From Meridianimarinicoccus sp. MJW13 (GTDB lineage Bacteria > Pseudomonadota > Alphaproteobacteria > Rhodobacterales > Rhodobacteraceae): a stretch of 64,000 nt of DNA. The stretch spans positions 1 to 64,000 of the forward strand of contig NZ_JACNMU010000007.1 of the NCBI RefSeq assembly GCF_014901205.1, read 5' to 3'. Of the stretch, positions 39,566-51,390 are shown one piece after another. Both the position numbers and the translations under genes were made by a program. The number at the start of each line of letters is the position of its first letter. Position 1 is the stretch's first letter. The notes under the pieces are model-generated. The model saw nothing but the letters and a program-made list of their open reading frames with translations. It did not search any database and was not told the origin of the DNA.

Positions 39566-39886
39566 CTAACCCCTGTTCAGAACCATGGCGCCGGCGACCT
39601 TGCGGACGAAATCGGCCATGCCTTCCGGACCCGAGGCCCGATCTTTCAGGTGGATCGACACATCCGGGCGCTGTTCGGCAATCAACCCGACCAGATCGCC
39701 CCGGATATTGTCGTCCAGCCCCGCGCCCATGATGACGCAGGAAATCGAGGGTTCGGTATCAAGCTGGCGCATGACCTCGCCGTGGTCATGGGCGCCCAGC
39801 CAGCGCACCGGCAGGTCCTCCAGTTGATCGGCCAGATGTCCGACGATGCCGGGCAGTTTGCCCACAAGCAATACAACAGGTTGCAT
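39566..39886 (-). CDS. Small conserved protein of the suf operon, unknown function
   Basis: A 106-residue protein beginning MQPVVLLVGKLPGIVGHL. Its alternating hydrophobic strands and acidic turns (V-R-W-L-G-A-H-D-H-G-E-V, S-C-V-I-M-G-A-G-L-D-D) suggest a receiver-like alpha/beta fold, but no phosphorylation site is evident. I chose this start because GAGGAAAG precedes it. An in-frame ATG at 39985, overlapping the sufB stop (TGATG), would give 139 residues and cannot be excluded. No named family is recognised. Confidence 0.7.
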   Translation of the reverse strand: MQPVVLLVGKLPGIVGHLADQLEDLPVRWLGAHDHGEVMRQLDTEPSISCVIMGAGLDDNIRGDLVGLIAEQRPDVSIHLKDRASGPEGMADFVRKVAGAMVLNRG

Positions 39887-39984
39887 GATCTTTCCTCCGC
39901 TAGCCACGCCATCGCGCACCACGCCGGGAATCGCCAGGGCGCCCAACGCGTTCGCAGATGGCCCATGGCCGGAGTATAGCATCA

Positions 39985-41511
<1,527 letters not shown>

Positions 41512-41589
41512 CCTGTTGTTCCGTTCCTTCCGTCAGCACTGTCGTGCCGCTTGTTTGTCCGCGCCGGTCGGCGGGTTCATCTGCTGCGC

Positions 41590-42642
41590 TCAGGCGGCGC
41601 GGTTTCGGACCTTGGCATAGGCGCGGGTCCAGGTTTCTGCGAAGCGTTCCACTTCGTCCAATGTCGTCGTCGGTCCCAGCGACACCCGAAGGGCGCAAGA
41701 CGCCTGCTCCGGCGGATAGCCCATCGCCCGCAGCACGGCGCTTTCGCGCACCTTGCCGGACGAGCACGCCGACCCCGCCGAAACCGCGAACCCGGCCAGA
41801 TCCATCTGCATGACCTGAGTCTCGCCTTTCCAGCCGGGAGCAATCACGCAGGAGGTGTTGGGGAGTCGCTCCACCGATTTCCCGACAAAAATAGTCTCAT
41901 TCGTTCCGGCTTCCAATGATGAATCTAGAACTTTTCTAATTTCCGCAGTTTTTTCCCAGATCCCATCGGCCAGTTCGCGCGCCGCTGCTTCAGCTGCGGC
42001 CCCGAAGCCCGCGATTCCAATCAGGTTTTCGGTTCCGGAACGGCGGCCCATCTCTTGCCCGCCGCCTTTGATCCGGGCGGCGACCTCGGTGCCGCGTTTC
42101 AGCACCAATGCACCGATCCCCTTCGGGCCGCCCAATTTGTGCGCAGAGATGAGGCCCATCTCGACCCCGGACCAATCGAAAGCCACCGGCAGTTTTCCAA
42201 AGGCCTGGGTGAAATCGCAGACCGCCAGCCCCTCGGGCAGCGGCTGCACGATGCCGGTTTCGCTGTTGGCGGCCTGCAAGGCTGTGGCCGCCGGATCGCC
42301 CACCGCAACCTGCCCATTGTTGTCGCAGGCCAGATCGCACCGCGTCCAGGCACGCACCGCGTCGTGTTCGATGTTCGACGACGACAGATCGCGACCTGCC
42401 AGCGCCAGCGCCGCGGCCTCGGTCGCGCCCGACGTGAACACGATATCCGCCGCCTGCGCCCCGAAAGCTTCGGCCACCTGCGCCCGCGCCTTTTCCAGAA
42501 CCGCCGTTGCGGCACGGCCCTCGGCATGGACAGACGACGGGTTGCCCACCAGATCCATGGCCGCGATCATCGCCGCGCGCGCCTCGGGGCGCAGCGGCGT
42601 CGTGGCGTTCCAGTCCAGATAGACGCGGGATCGGCGGCTCAT
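41590..42642 (-). CDS. NifS/IscS-like cysteine desulfurase (class V aminotransferase)
   Basis: This 350-residue PLP enzyme has V-Y-L-D-W-N-A-T-T-P at the start, the PLP lysine in S-A-H-K-L-G-G-P-K and the flexible-loop cysteine in S-A-G-S-A-C-S-S-G-K, so it is a group I desulfurase. Its ATG overlaps the iscR stop (ATGA). The operon thus encodes two desulfurases of different groups: this one and SufS. Which donates sulfur to SufB is unknown. It is shorter than E. coli IscS (404) and its loop is compact. Confidence 0.94.
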   Translation of the reverse strand: MSRRSRVYLDWNATTPLRPEARAAMIAAMDLVGNPSSVHAEGRAATAVLEKARAQVAEAFGAQAADIVFTSGATEAAALALAGRDLSSSNIEHDAVRAWTRCDLACDNNGQVAVGDPAATALQAANSETGIVQPLPEGLAVCDFTQAFGKLPVAFDWSGVEMGLISAHKLGGPKGIGALVLKRGTEVAARIKGGGQEMGRRSGTENLIGIAGFGAAAEAAARELADGIWEKTAEIRKVLDSSLEAGTNETIFVGKSVERLPNTSCVIAPGWKGETQVMQMDLAGFAVSAGSACSSGKVRESAVLRAMGYPPEQASCALRVSLGPTTTLDEVERFAETWTRAYAKVRNRAA

Positions 42643-43097
42643 TCGTCGACGATCTTCAACAGGCTGGGCACCGCCGGACAGGGCGCCAATTCGTTGCTGA
42701 CGATGTCCGACAGGCGGGTTTGGTGCAGGAAAACATAGACATGCGCCGAGAAGCTTTCCCATAACCGGTTGGTCAGCGACTGCGCCCGCGACCCCGACAG
42801 CCCGCCCGAAGCCGCCCCCCCGGTGTGCAGGGCGCTGACGGTTTCATCCACCGCCCCCAGAATTTCCGACACCCGGATATCGGTCGGCGACCGCGACAGC
42901 CGATAGCCACCGCCCGGACCACGCACGGAATCCACCAGCCCGGCCCGGCGCAATTTGACAAACAATTGCTCCAGATAAGCCAGCGAAATGTCCTGCCGTT
43001 TCGCGATTTCACCCAGGGTGACCAACGTATCTGCGGGTTGAAGCGCCAGATCCGTCAGAGCCACCATGGCATATCTGCCCTTTGTGGAGAGTTTCAT
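42639..43097 (-). CDS. iscR: Rrf2 family regulator IscR (three-Cys cluster motif absent)
   Basis: This 152-residue protein has the Rrf2 winged helix (MKLSTKGRYAMVALTDLA ... S-L-A-Y-L-E-Q-L-F-V-K-L-R-R-A-G-L-V, and G-P-G-G-G-Y-R-L). In E. coli IscR three cysteines between residues 92 and 104 bind [2Fe-2S]; here that stretch (HTGGAASGGLSGSRAQ) contains none. The only cysteine is Cys140, near the C-terminus. From memory, the Rhodobacter sphaeroides IscR is also a single-cysteine form. It would regulate the suf operon it heads. A GGAG site precedes the ATG. Confidence 0.94.
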   Translation of the reverse strand: MKLSTKGRYAMVALTDLALQPADTLVTLGEIAKRQDISLAYLEQLFVKLRRAGLVDSVRGPGGGYRLSRSPTDIRVSEILGAVDETVSALHTGGAASGGLSGSRAQSLTNRLWESFSAHVYVFLHQTRLSDIVSNELAPCPAVPSLLKIVDE

Positions 43098-43179
43098 GGC
43101 TCCAAACCCCCTGCGCCATTGACCATTCTCGCCGGGATGGTTACTTGCAAATCCCGAGAAACAAAACCCGCTGAGTTCA

Positions 43180-43194
43180 TTAGAATTGTTCTAA
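43180..43194. promoter_or_regulatory. Irr-box-like palindrome (iron control element) upstream of iscR-suf
   Basis: TTAGAATTGTTCTAA is a perfect 6-3-6 inverted repeat and matches the ICE/Irr-box consensus (TTAGAA-N3-TTCTAA) known from iron-responsive alphaproteobacterial genes. It lies 83 bp upstream of the iscR start and 66 bp upstream of the divergent alpha/beta hydrolase start. Confidence 0.75.
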
Positions 43195-43259
43195 GTTTCC
43201 GAGGATCGGGCGTCAAGCCACCTCGCAGAGCCGTCAGCGCAAGGAGAGTCAACCGCCCG

Positions 43260-43913
43260 ATGCCCGAGGTAATCTTTCCCGGCCCCGAAGGCCGTCTTGA
43301 AGGTCGTTATCATCCGCAGAAGGCGAAAGACGCCCCCATCGCCATCGTTCTGCACCCGCACCCGCAATTTGGCGGGACCATGAACAACCGGGTCGTCTAT
43401 AACCTGCACTATGCGTTCTTCAACATGGGCTTCACCGTGCTGCGGTTCAATTTCCGCGGTGTAGGGCGCAGCCAGGGCGAATACGATCAGGGCGTGGGCG
43501 AGCTTTCGGATGCTGCCGCGGCGCTCGACTACCTGCAGTCGATGAACCAGAACTCGAAGCATTGCTGGGTTGCCGGGTTTTCCTTCGGTGCCTGGATCGG
43601 AATGCAACTGCTCATGCGGCGTCCCGAGATCACCGGCTTTGTCTCGGTCAGCCCGCCCGCCAACATGTACGATTTCTCGTTCCTGGCGCCTTGCCCGTCC
43701 TCGGGCCTGATCATCAACGGCATGAACGATCGCGTGGCACCGCCCGCCGATACCCAGTCGCTGGTCGGCAAGCTGCACGAGCAGAAGGGCATCACCGTCA
43801 CCCACGAGGAAATCGACGGCGCCGGGCACTTCTTCGAAGATCCGCATATGGACACGATGATCGGTTCGGTGGACGACTATGTCCGCCGCCGCCTGACCGA
43901 AACCTCGCGCTGA
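43260..43913 (+). CDS. Alpha/beta hydrolase family protein
   Basis: This 217-residue protein has the conserved start M-P-E-V-I-F-P-G-P-E-G-R-L-E-G-R-Y, the oxyanion-region L-H-P-H-P-Q-F-G-G-T-M, the nucleophile elbow G-F-S-F-G-A (Ser) and a C-terminal G-A-G-H-F-F. AAGGAGAG precedes the ATG. It is of the COG2945-like serine hydrolase group, with unknown substrate. It is divergent from iscR and coupled downstream (TGATG) to an HD-domain gene. Confidence 0.9.
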   Translation: MPEVIFPGPEGRLEGRYHPQKAKDAPIAIVLHPHPQFGGTMNNRVVYNLHYAFFNMGFTVLRFNFRGVGRSQGEYDQGVGELSDAAAALDYLQSMNQNSKHCWVAGFSFGAWIGMQLLMRRPEITGFVSVSPPANMYDFSFLAPCPSSGLIINGMNDRVAPPADTQSLVGKLHEQKGITVTHEEIDGAGHFFEDPHMDTMIGSVDDYVRRRLTETSR

Positions 43914-44509
43914 TGGCCGACGGCAGCACGACGGGCGACCGTCTGGACCGGCAACTCGATTTCCTGGTGGAGATCGACAAGCTGAAGACCATCGTGCGGG
44001 CCTCGCCCATTGCCGACGGCTCGCGCCGCGAAAACTCGGGCGAGCACAGCTGGCATCTGGCCATGTTCGCCCTGATCCTTTCCGATCAGGCCGGGCCCGA
44101 GGTCTCGATCGACCGGGTCATCCGCATGTTGCTGATCCACGACATCGTCGAGATCGACGCGGGCGACTTCCCGATCCACGAAGCGCATGACGAAGCCGCC
44201 AAGGAAGCCGCCGAACGCAAGGCCGCCGATCGGCTGTTCGGACTGCTGCCCGCCGATCAGGGATCCGACCTGCGCAGGCTCTGGGACGAGTTCGAGACCG
44301 GCGAAAGCCCCGACGCCCGTTTTGCCCGCGCGCTGGACCGCTGCCAGCCGCCGCTGCTGAACATGGCTTCGGGCGGCGGAAGCTGGATCTTGCACAACGT
44401 GACGCTGGAGAACATCGACACCCGCGTGGGCATCCCGGCCAAGCGCGGAGCGCCAGGGCTTTGGGAGCGGGTCCGGCACCGCATCCTGCCCTTTTTCCAG
44501 ACCAACTGA
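43913..44509 (+). CDS. HD-domain protein (YfbR/YGK1-type 5'-nucleotidase-like)
   Basis: This 198-residue protein has the HD motif G-E-H-S-W-H-L (His), L-I-H-D-I-V-E-I-D (His-Asp) and a later D in C-Q-P/D-R-C region, matching the HDDC/YfbR-like group that dephosphorylates deoxynucleoside 5'-monophosphates. The ATG at 43913 overlaps the hydrolase stop (TGATG). A strong terminator follows. Confidence 0.87.
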   Translation: MADGSTTGDRLDRQLDFLVEIDKLKTIVRASPIADGSRRENSGEHSWHLAMFALILSDQAGPEVSIDRVIRMLLIHDIVEIDAGDFPIHEAHDEAAKEAAERKAADRLFGLLPADQGSDLRRLWDEFETGESPDARFARALDRCQPPLLNMASGGGSWILHNVTLENIDTRVGIPAKRGAPGLWERVRHRILPFFQTN

Positions 44510-44518
44510 CCCAAGTCC

Positions 44519-44543
44519 CCCCGCGCATCATGCGCGGGGTTTT
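44519..44543 (+). terminator. Intrinsic terminator after the HD-domain gene
   Basis: CCCCGCGCA / TGCGCGGGG (44519-44527, 44531-44539), a 9-bp stem with a three-base loop, followed by TTTT. Confidence 0.85.
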
Positions 44544-44571
44544 CGTTTCGGGTGCGTCCTGCACGGCATTT

Positions 44572-44581
44572 TTGTATACAA
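44572..44581. promoter_or_regulatory. GTATAC palindrome upstream of icd, possible GntR-type operator
   Basis: TTGTATACAA is a perfect 10-bp palindrome, followed 3 bp later by GCATACAA, a second partial copy. It lies 85 bp before the icd GTG. GTATAC-centred palindromes are typical of GntR-family sites; the regulator is not in the window. Confidence 0.4.
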
Positions 44582-44665
44582 CGGCATACAAACCCTTTCC
44601 CCGCGCCTCCGAATTCGATATGACAAGGACACCGAGACTCAGCATCACCGCAAACGAGGTGCCCC

Positions 44666-45880
44666 GTGACCAAGATCAAGGTAGACAACCCCATCGTCGA
44701 GATGGACGGCGACGAGATGACCCGCATCATCTGGCAATTCATCAAGGACAAGCTGATCCTGCCGTATCTGGATTTGGATCTTCTGTATTACGACCTGGGC
44801 ATCGAGGAGCGTGATCGCACCGATGACCAGATCACCATCGATGCCGCCGAAAAGACCAAGGAAGTCGGCGTCGCGGTCAAATGCGCCACCATCACGCCCG
44901 ACGAGGCGCGGGTAGAGGAATTCGGGCTCAAGCGCATGTATCGCTCGCCCAACGGCACCATCCGCAACATCATCGGCGGTGTGATCTTCCGCCAGCCGAT
45001 CATCTGCCGCAACGTGCCGCGCCTGGTGCCGGGCTGGACCCAGCCCGTCGTGGTGGGTCGTCACGCCTATGGTGACCAGTATCGCGCCACCGATTTCCGC
45101 TTCCCCGGCCCCGGCAAGATCACCATCAAGTTCGAAGGCGCGGACGGCGAGGTCATCGAGCGCGAGGTCTTCGATGCACCCGGCTCGGGCGTGACCATGG
45201 CGATGTACAACCTCGACAAGTCGATCTACGACTTTGCGCGGGCGTCGTTCAACTATGCGCTGGGGTTGAAATGGCCGCTGTATCTGAGCACCAAGAACAC
45301 CATCCTGAAAGCCTATGACGGCCGCTTCAAGGACATCTTCGAAGAGGTCTACGAGACGGAATTCAAGGACAAGTTCGCCGACGCCAAGATCTGGTACGAA
45401 CACCGGCTGATCGACGACATGGTGGCCTCGGCGCTGAAATGGTCGGGCGGCTATGTCTGGGCCTGCAAGAACTACGATGGCGACGTGCAGTCCGACACCG
45501 TGGCGCAGGGCTTCGGCTCGCTCGGGTTGATGACCTCGCAACTGATGACTCCGGACGGCAAGATCGTCGAGGCCGAGGCCGCGCATGGCACGGTCACCCG
45601 GCACTATCGTCAGCATCAGCAGGGGCATCAGACCTCGACCAACTCCATCGCGTCGATCTTCGCCTGGACCGGCGGCCTGAAGCATCGGGCCAAGCTGGAC
45701 AACAACGCCCCCCTGAAAGCCTTTGCCGAGACGCTGGAAAAAGTGATCGTGGACACCGTGGAGTCGGGCTTCATGACCAAGGATCTGGCGCTGCTGGTGG
45801 GCCCCGATCAGGGCTGGCTGACGACCATGGGCTTCCTTGAGAAGATCGATGAAAATCTGAACAAGGCGCTGGTTGGTTAA
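44666..45880 (+). CDS. icd: NADP-dependent isocitrate dehydrogenase
   Basis: This 404-residue enzyme starts [21 protein letters not shown], the eukaryote-like class II IDH opening, and contains [10 protein letters not shown] and [19 protein letters not shown]. It oxidises isocitrate to 2-oxoglutarate in the TCA cycle. The start codon is GTG with GAGGTG upstream. Confidence 0.97.
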   Translation: MTKIKVDNPIVEMDGDEMTRIIWQFIKDKLILPYLDLDLLYYDLGIEERDRTDDQITIDAAEKTKEVGVAVKCATITPDEARVEEFGLKRMYRSPNGTIRNIIGGVIFRQPIICRNVPRLVPGWTQPVVVGRHAYGDQYRATDFRFPGPGKITIKFEGADGEVIEREVFDAPGSGVTMAMYNLDKSIYDFARASFNYALGLKWPLYLSTKNTILKAYDGRFKDIFEEVYETEFKDKFADAKIWYEHRLIDDMVASALKWSGGYVWACKNYDGDVQSDTVAQGFGSLGLMTSQLMTPDGKIVEAEAAHGTVTRHYRQHQQGHQTSTNSIASIFAWTGGLKHRAKLDNNAPLKAFAETLEKVIVDTVESGFMTKDLALLVGPDQGWLTTMGFLEKIDENLNKALVG

Positions 45881-45904
45881 GCCAACAAGGAGCGCATTTT
45901 GTCG

Positions 45905-45928
45905 GCCAGGCCCCACGGTGGGCCTGGC
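45905..45928. other. Strong GC hairpin after icd
   Basis: A perfect 9-bp stem (GCCAGGCCC / GGGCCTGGC, 45905-45913 and 45920-45928) 25 bp after the icd stop. It has no T-run, so it may protect the 3' end of the icd mRNA rather than terminate transcription. Confidence 0.5.
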
Positions 45929-45977
45929 AACTTAAGTCAGCCTTGCTGCCCTAGTTCGTCTGCGTTATGGCAGACCC

Positions 45978-46604
45978 ATGCCAGCACCCGTTCCCTTTCC
46001 CGATCCCGATCTCGTCCGCCACTCGCCGCTCGAGGACCTTCAGGGTCTCAGTGCCGGGGTTCTGCTTTGCAGCCTTGGCATGACCCTGCTGACCCACCTG
46101 GGGCTGATCACCGGGCAGACCGCCGGGGTCGCGATCATCCTGTCCTATCTGACCGGATGGTCCTTCGGCACATGGTTCTTCCTGATCAACCTGCCGTTCT
46201 ATTGGCTTGCCTGGACCCAGATGGGACGCGAATTCACGCTGAAGTCGCTGGCCTGTGTTGCTGCCCTGTCGCTGCTGACCGACTACATGCCCACGGCATT
46301 CGTGCTGGACAGCCTGAACCCGCTTCTGGGCGTGGTTCTGTTTGGCGTCGTCACCGGGCTGGGGTTGCTGGCGGTGTTCCGCCACAAGGGCAGCCTTGGC
46401 GGGCTGGGGGTGGTGGCCCTGCTGATCCAGGACAAGACCGGATTTCGTGCCGGCCACGTTCAGATGGCGGTGGACGTGGTGATTTTCACCATCGCCTATT
46501 TCCTGTTCCCGGCATCGGTGGTGGCCTATTCGCTTCTGGGCGCCGTGGTGCTGAACGGCATGATCGCCTTCAACCATCGTCGGGATCGCTACATCGCCCC
46601 CTGA
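45978..46604 (+). CDS. YitT family membrane protein
   Basis: This 208-residue protein has five or six hydrophobic helices and the YitT pattern L-G-L-I-T-G-Q-T-A-G-V-A-I-I-L and G-L-G-L-L-A-V-F-R-H-K-G-S-L-G-G, preserved in the GGTDI-like loop. It is of the YitT/DUF161 family with no known function; it may be a transporter of small solutes. Confidence 0.87.
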   Translation: MPAPVPFPDPDLVRHSPLEDLQGLSAGVLLCSLGMTLLTHLGLITGQTAGVAIILSYLTGWSFGTWFFLINLPFYWLAWTQMGREFTLKSLACVAALSLLTDYMPTAFVLDSLNPLLGVVLFGVVTGLGLLAVFRHKGSLGGLGVVALLIQDKTGFRAGHVQMAVDVVIFTIAYFLFPASVVAYSLLGAVVLNGMIAFNHRRDRYIAP

Positions 46605-46823
46605 CTTGCCGGGCAAACGGCGTCTTTCCGCCGGTTTTTCCCATATCTCCCCCATAGCGAGTAAATTTCCCGCATTGCGCGAGTTAATTGGCAACTTCTT
46701 TCGTCTATACGCCCACCCTTCCGGTCTGGTATCCTGTAAACACGCATCTTGAAGGGCAGTTTTCCCACGCCATCCGCCTTGGCGAAAATCATCGGGAAAC
46801 TCTCTCACGAGTGGGGCTTGAGC

Positions 46824-47279
46824 ATGGAAATTGATGACGCAGACCGCCGGATACTTCGTATCCTGCAGAGCGATTCGAGCCTCCCTCTCGAAGAGATCGG
46901 AGGCCGTGCCGGATTGTCCCGCAATGCCTGCTGGCGGCGGATCCGCGCCATGGAAGCCGCGGGCGTGGTGCGCGGACGGGTGGCGCTGATCGATCCCACG
47001 GCGGTCGGTTGCCCGCTGACGGCCTTCATTCACCTGCGCGCGCCGCACCAAAGCCCCGAATGGGTCAAGACCCTGGCCGAGGTGACCGGCCCCATGCCCG
47101 AGATCCTGTGCGTCTATCGCCTGTCCGGCGACACGGGCTTCCTTTTGAAGGCGCAGGTCAGCGACATGGTGGCCTATGACGCCCTGCACCAGGCGCTGAT
47201 TTCGCGGGTGGACTTGGCCGAGATATCTGCCAGTTTCGTGCTGGAAAATCTCAAGGACAGCACGGCCCTGCCCGTCTAG
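46824..47279 (+). CDS. Lrp/AsnC family transcriptional regulator
   Basis: This 151-residue regulator opens M-E-I-D-D-A-D-R-R-I-L-R-I-L-Q, with an N-terminal helix-turn-helix (L-P-L-E-E-I-G-G-R-A-G-L-S-R-N-A-C-W-R-R-I) and a C-terminal RAM/AsnC effector domain. I start it at 46824; an ATG at 46749 would add 25 residues with no family match. It probably regulates amino-acid-related genes. The SMR gene follows by five bases and is probably its operon partner. Confidence 0.93.
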   Translation: MEIDDADRRILRILQSDSSLPLEEIGGRAGLSRNACWRRIRAMEAAGVVRGRVALIDPTAVGCPLTAFIHLRAPHQSPEWVKTLAEVTGPMPEILCVYRLSGDTGFLLKAQVSDMVAYDALHQALISRVDLAEISASFVLENLKDSTALPV

Positions 47280-47283
47280 ACCC

Positions 47284-47619
47284 ATGCCCCAGCACATCTA
47301 TTACCTGCTCGCCGCGATCGTCAGCGAAATCATCGCCACGACCGCATTGGCCGCGTCGGACCAGTTTTCCAGACTTGGGCCCTCGATCATCGTCGTGGTC
47401 GGCTATGCGGTCTCTTTCTACATGTTGTCGGGAACCCTGAAGGTCATGCCGGTGGGCATCGTCTATGCGATCTGGTCCGGGCTGGGGATCATCGGCGTGG
47501 CGCTGATCGGGCTGGTGCTTTACGGCCAGAAGCTGGATCTGGCGGCGGTGGCCGGGATGGGGCTGATCATCTCGGGCGTGCTTGTCATCAACCTGTTCTC
47601 GTCGTCCTCGGGCCACTAG
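47284..47619 (+). CDS. Small multidrug resistance (SMR/EmrE) family transporter
   Basis: This 111-residue four-helix protein has the essential Glu15 in TM1 (A-I-V-S-E-I-I-A-T) and G-I-V-Y-A-I-W-S-G-L-G-I-I-G in TM3. SMR proteins exchange protons for quaternary or other cations, or guanidinium in the Gdx group. The TM1 sequence and the W in TM3 fit the EmrE/Qac branch more than Gdx. Confidence 0.93.
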   Translation: MPQHIYYLLAAIVSEIIATTALAASDQFSRLGPSIIVVVGYAVSFYMLSGTLKVMPVGIVYAIWSGLGIIGVALIGLVLYGQKLDLAAVAGMGLIISGVLVINLFSSSSGH

Positions 47620-47715
47620 ACGCCCGGTTTCCGGCCTGTATCACGGGATTCCTCTGGCCTTTATGCTGCACTCGCAGTAAGGCGCGTCCAACTTATCCCT
47701 TCAAGGCTGACGAAC

Positions 47716-49533
<1,818 letters not shown>

Positions 49534-49541
49534 GACACGAA

Positions 49542-49568
49542 GGGAAGGCATCGCGCCTTCCCTTTTTT
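49542..49568 (+). terminator. Intrinsic terminator of typA
   Basis: An 8-bp stem GGGAAGGC/GCCTTCCC (49542-49549, 49555-49562) is followed by TTTTTT, eight bases after the typA stop. Confidence 0.9.
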
Positions 49569-49587
49569 CTTGCCTTGTGGGTGCAGG

Positions 49588-50370
49588 TCAGGCCGCCGTG
49601 CGACGGCGCCAGCCCAACAGACCAAGTGCGCCTAGTGCGGCACCGAGGGCCGGCAGTGCCGCCGGCAGGGGAACCACCTGGGTCGACGCGAAGGCCGAAA
49701 AGTCCACGTCGTTCTCGGTCCCGATCCGGACGGTCTGGGTCAGGGAAAACGGCTGCCCCTGGATCACCGCCACCGGATTGTCCGCAGACGCAAAAGCTGC
49801 GTTGACGTTGCCGATGTCCGTGAAATCCGCCGATGTCGCGACCACGTTTCCGACGATCTGCGAAGTGTCGAAGGGCGCGTTCGATGTGGCCACCCAGGAC
49901 CGCCAGCTCATGTCCGCGATCTTGTTCCCGGTGTCGGGCGTCGCTGCATTGCCGTTCAGCGTGGCCAATGTCACGAAAGGGCTGCCCGGTGGCAATCCGC
50001 GCGAGGCGTAAAATCCGGTGTCTGTCACCCGTGCGAACAGGTCGGCATTGCCCTGTGCCGGGCTGGAGCCTGAAAAGCTGAAGCTCAACTGCGCGGCCCC
50101 GCCAATCCCGCTATTGGCAATGACCTGCGAGAGTTGGAAGCCCCCGACCATCAGCGGTCCGGGACAGCCCGCGCAGGTCGACGAGAACTGGAAGACACCG
50201 CTGTTGGTGTTCTGGTCGGTCAGGTCGTTGTCCATCAATGTCAGCAACGACGCCGGGTTTCCCGCCTCGTAAAACTCCAACCCCAGAGACAAGGCGGGCC
50301 CGGCGCCGACCAGCGTCAGCAAACTTGCCGCGGCGATCCCCGACCGAAATTTTGAAATTCCGTGTGTCAT
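49588..50370 (-). CDS. Exported VPLPA-CTERM sorting-domain protein, copy 1
   Basis: This 260-residue protein has an N-terminal signal peptide (about residues 1-27), a beta-rich body of unknown function with a C-A-G-C-P-G motif, and a C-terminal V-P-L-P-A motif followed by a hydrophobic helix and R-R-R, the VPLPA-CTERM signal cleaved by an exosortase/rhombosortase-type enzyme. No exosortase is in the window. GGGAGGAG precedes the ATG. A close paralog lies 240 bp upstream on the same strand. They probably make an extracellular or surface-attached product. Confidence 0.88.
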   Translation of the reverse strand: MTHGISKFRSGIAAASLLTLVGAGPALSLGLEFYEAGNPASLLTLMDNDLTDQNTNSGVFQFSSTCAGCPGPLMVGGFQLSQVIANSGIGGAAQLSFSFSGSSPAQGNADLFARVTDTGFYASRGLPPGSPFVTLATLNGNAATPDTGNKIADMSWRSWVATSNAPFDTSQIVGNVVATSADFTDIGNVNAAFASADNPVAVIQGQPFSLTQTVRIGTENDVDFSAFASTQVVPLPAALPALGAALGALGLLGWRRRTAA

Positions 50371-50610
50371 TTTGCAAACTCCTCCCGATTTCTTCCGGAT
50401 GGCGGGCTTTGAGCATCCGCCTGACCAAGCGTAATCGGCAAGAAGGTGTCAGAAAAACATGTACTTCCGTTGTGTTAATTAATTCGAATATTTGATTTCA
50501 ACTTGAACAAGTAGTCGTCCGTTGGCCCAGTGGGCGCACACCTTCTGGACCCGGAAAGACCGGGGGAAAGACACGCAACCAAAAGGGATGTCTTGCGATG
50601 CGGACGTTGT

Positions 50611-51390
50611 TCAGGTGGACCGTGTGCGCCGCCAGCCCAGCAGACCAAGCGCGCCAAGCGCCCCACCAAGCACCGGCAGTGCCGCTGGCAGCGGGACAGC
50701 CTGTGTGGATGCAAAGGCCGTAAAATCGACATTGGTGTCGGTACCAATGCGCACCGTCTGGGTCATCGAGTATGTACCCCACGGTATGATCACGGCAGGG
50801 TTTCCCGCCGAGGCGAAAGCTGCGTTCACACTCCCCACATCGAAAAAGTCGGACGATGTTGCCGTGACGCTGCCAACAACCTGCTGCGGATCAAAAAGAT
50901 AGTTGGAACTGGAGATCCATGATGTCCAATTCACGACTGAAATCTTGTTGCCACGATCCGGCGTGGCTGCATATCCGAACAGCGTTGCTTGAGTTGTGTC
51001 AAAGTGGTGGAGGATCCTGTAGAAATTGATGTCGGACACTCTGGCAATAAGGTCGGCATCTGTCCCCGGAGAACTTGTTCCCTCAAACGAAAAACTCAGG
51101 TGCGCGCCGAGGCCTTTGCCGGGCCTGGTTCTCTTTGCGCTGATCTTAGAAATCTGAAATCCGCCCACCGAGAGTGCCCCCGGACAAGTGGTACATGTGG
51201 ATGAGAACTGAAAGTTCCGAACCTTGCCGTTCTGATCCGTCGCGTCGCCATCGGTAAACCTCAACAAGGACGTCGGGTTGCCCGACTCAAAGAACTCCAG
51301 ACTCAACGACACGGCAGGATCCGCGCTGGCAATGGCAAGAATGCTTGCTACGGCAAGCCCGATCCGCCCCTTCAATCGATCAATTTCCAT
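50611..51390 (-). CDS. Exported VPLPA-CTERM sorting-domain protein, copy 2
   Basis: This 259-residue protein aligns along its length with the downstream copy: L-E-F-F-E-S-G-N-P-T-S-L-L near the start, C-T-T-C-P-G, D-R-G-N-K-I and V-P-L-P-A-A-L-P before a terminal helix and R-R. It has more AT-rich codons than copy 1 and the flanking genes, so it may be older, relaxed or acquired. Its GGGAGGAG ribosome-binding site is the same as copy 1's. I infer a tandem duplication. Confidence 0.88.
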   Translation of the reverse strand: MEIDRLKGRIGLAVASILAIASADPAVSLSLEFFESGNPTSLLRFTDGDATDQNGKVRNFQFSSTCTTCPGALSVGGFQISKISAKRTRPGKGLGAHLSFSFEGTSSPGTDADLIARVSDINFYRILHHFDTTQATLFGYAATPDRGNKISVVNWTSWISSSNYLFDPQQVVGSVTATSSDFFDVGSVNAAFASAGNPAVIIPWGTYSMTQTVRIGTDTNVDFTAFASTQAVPLPAALPVLGGALGALGLLGWRRTRST

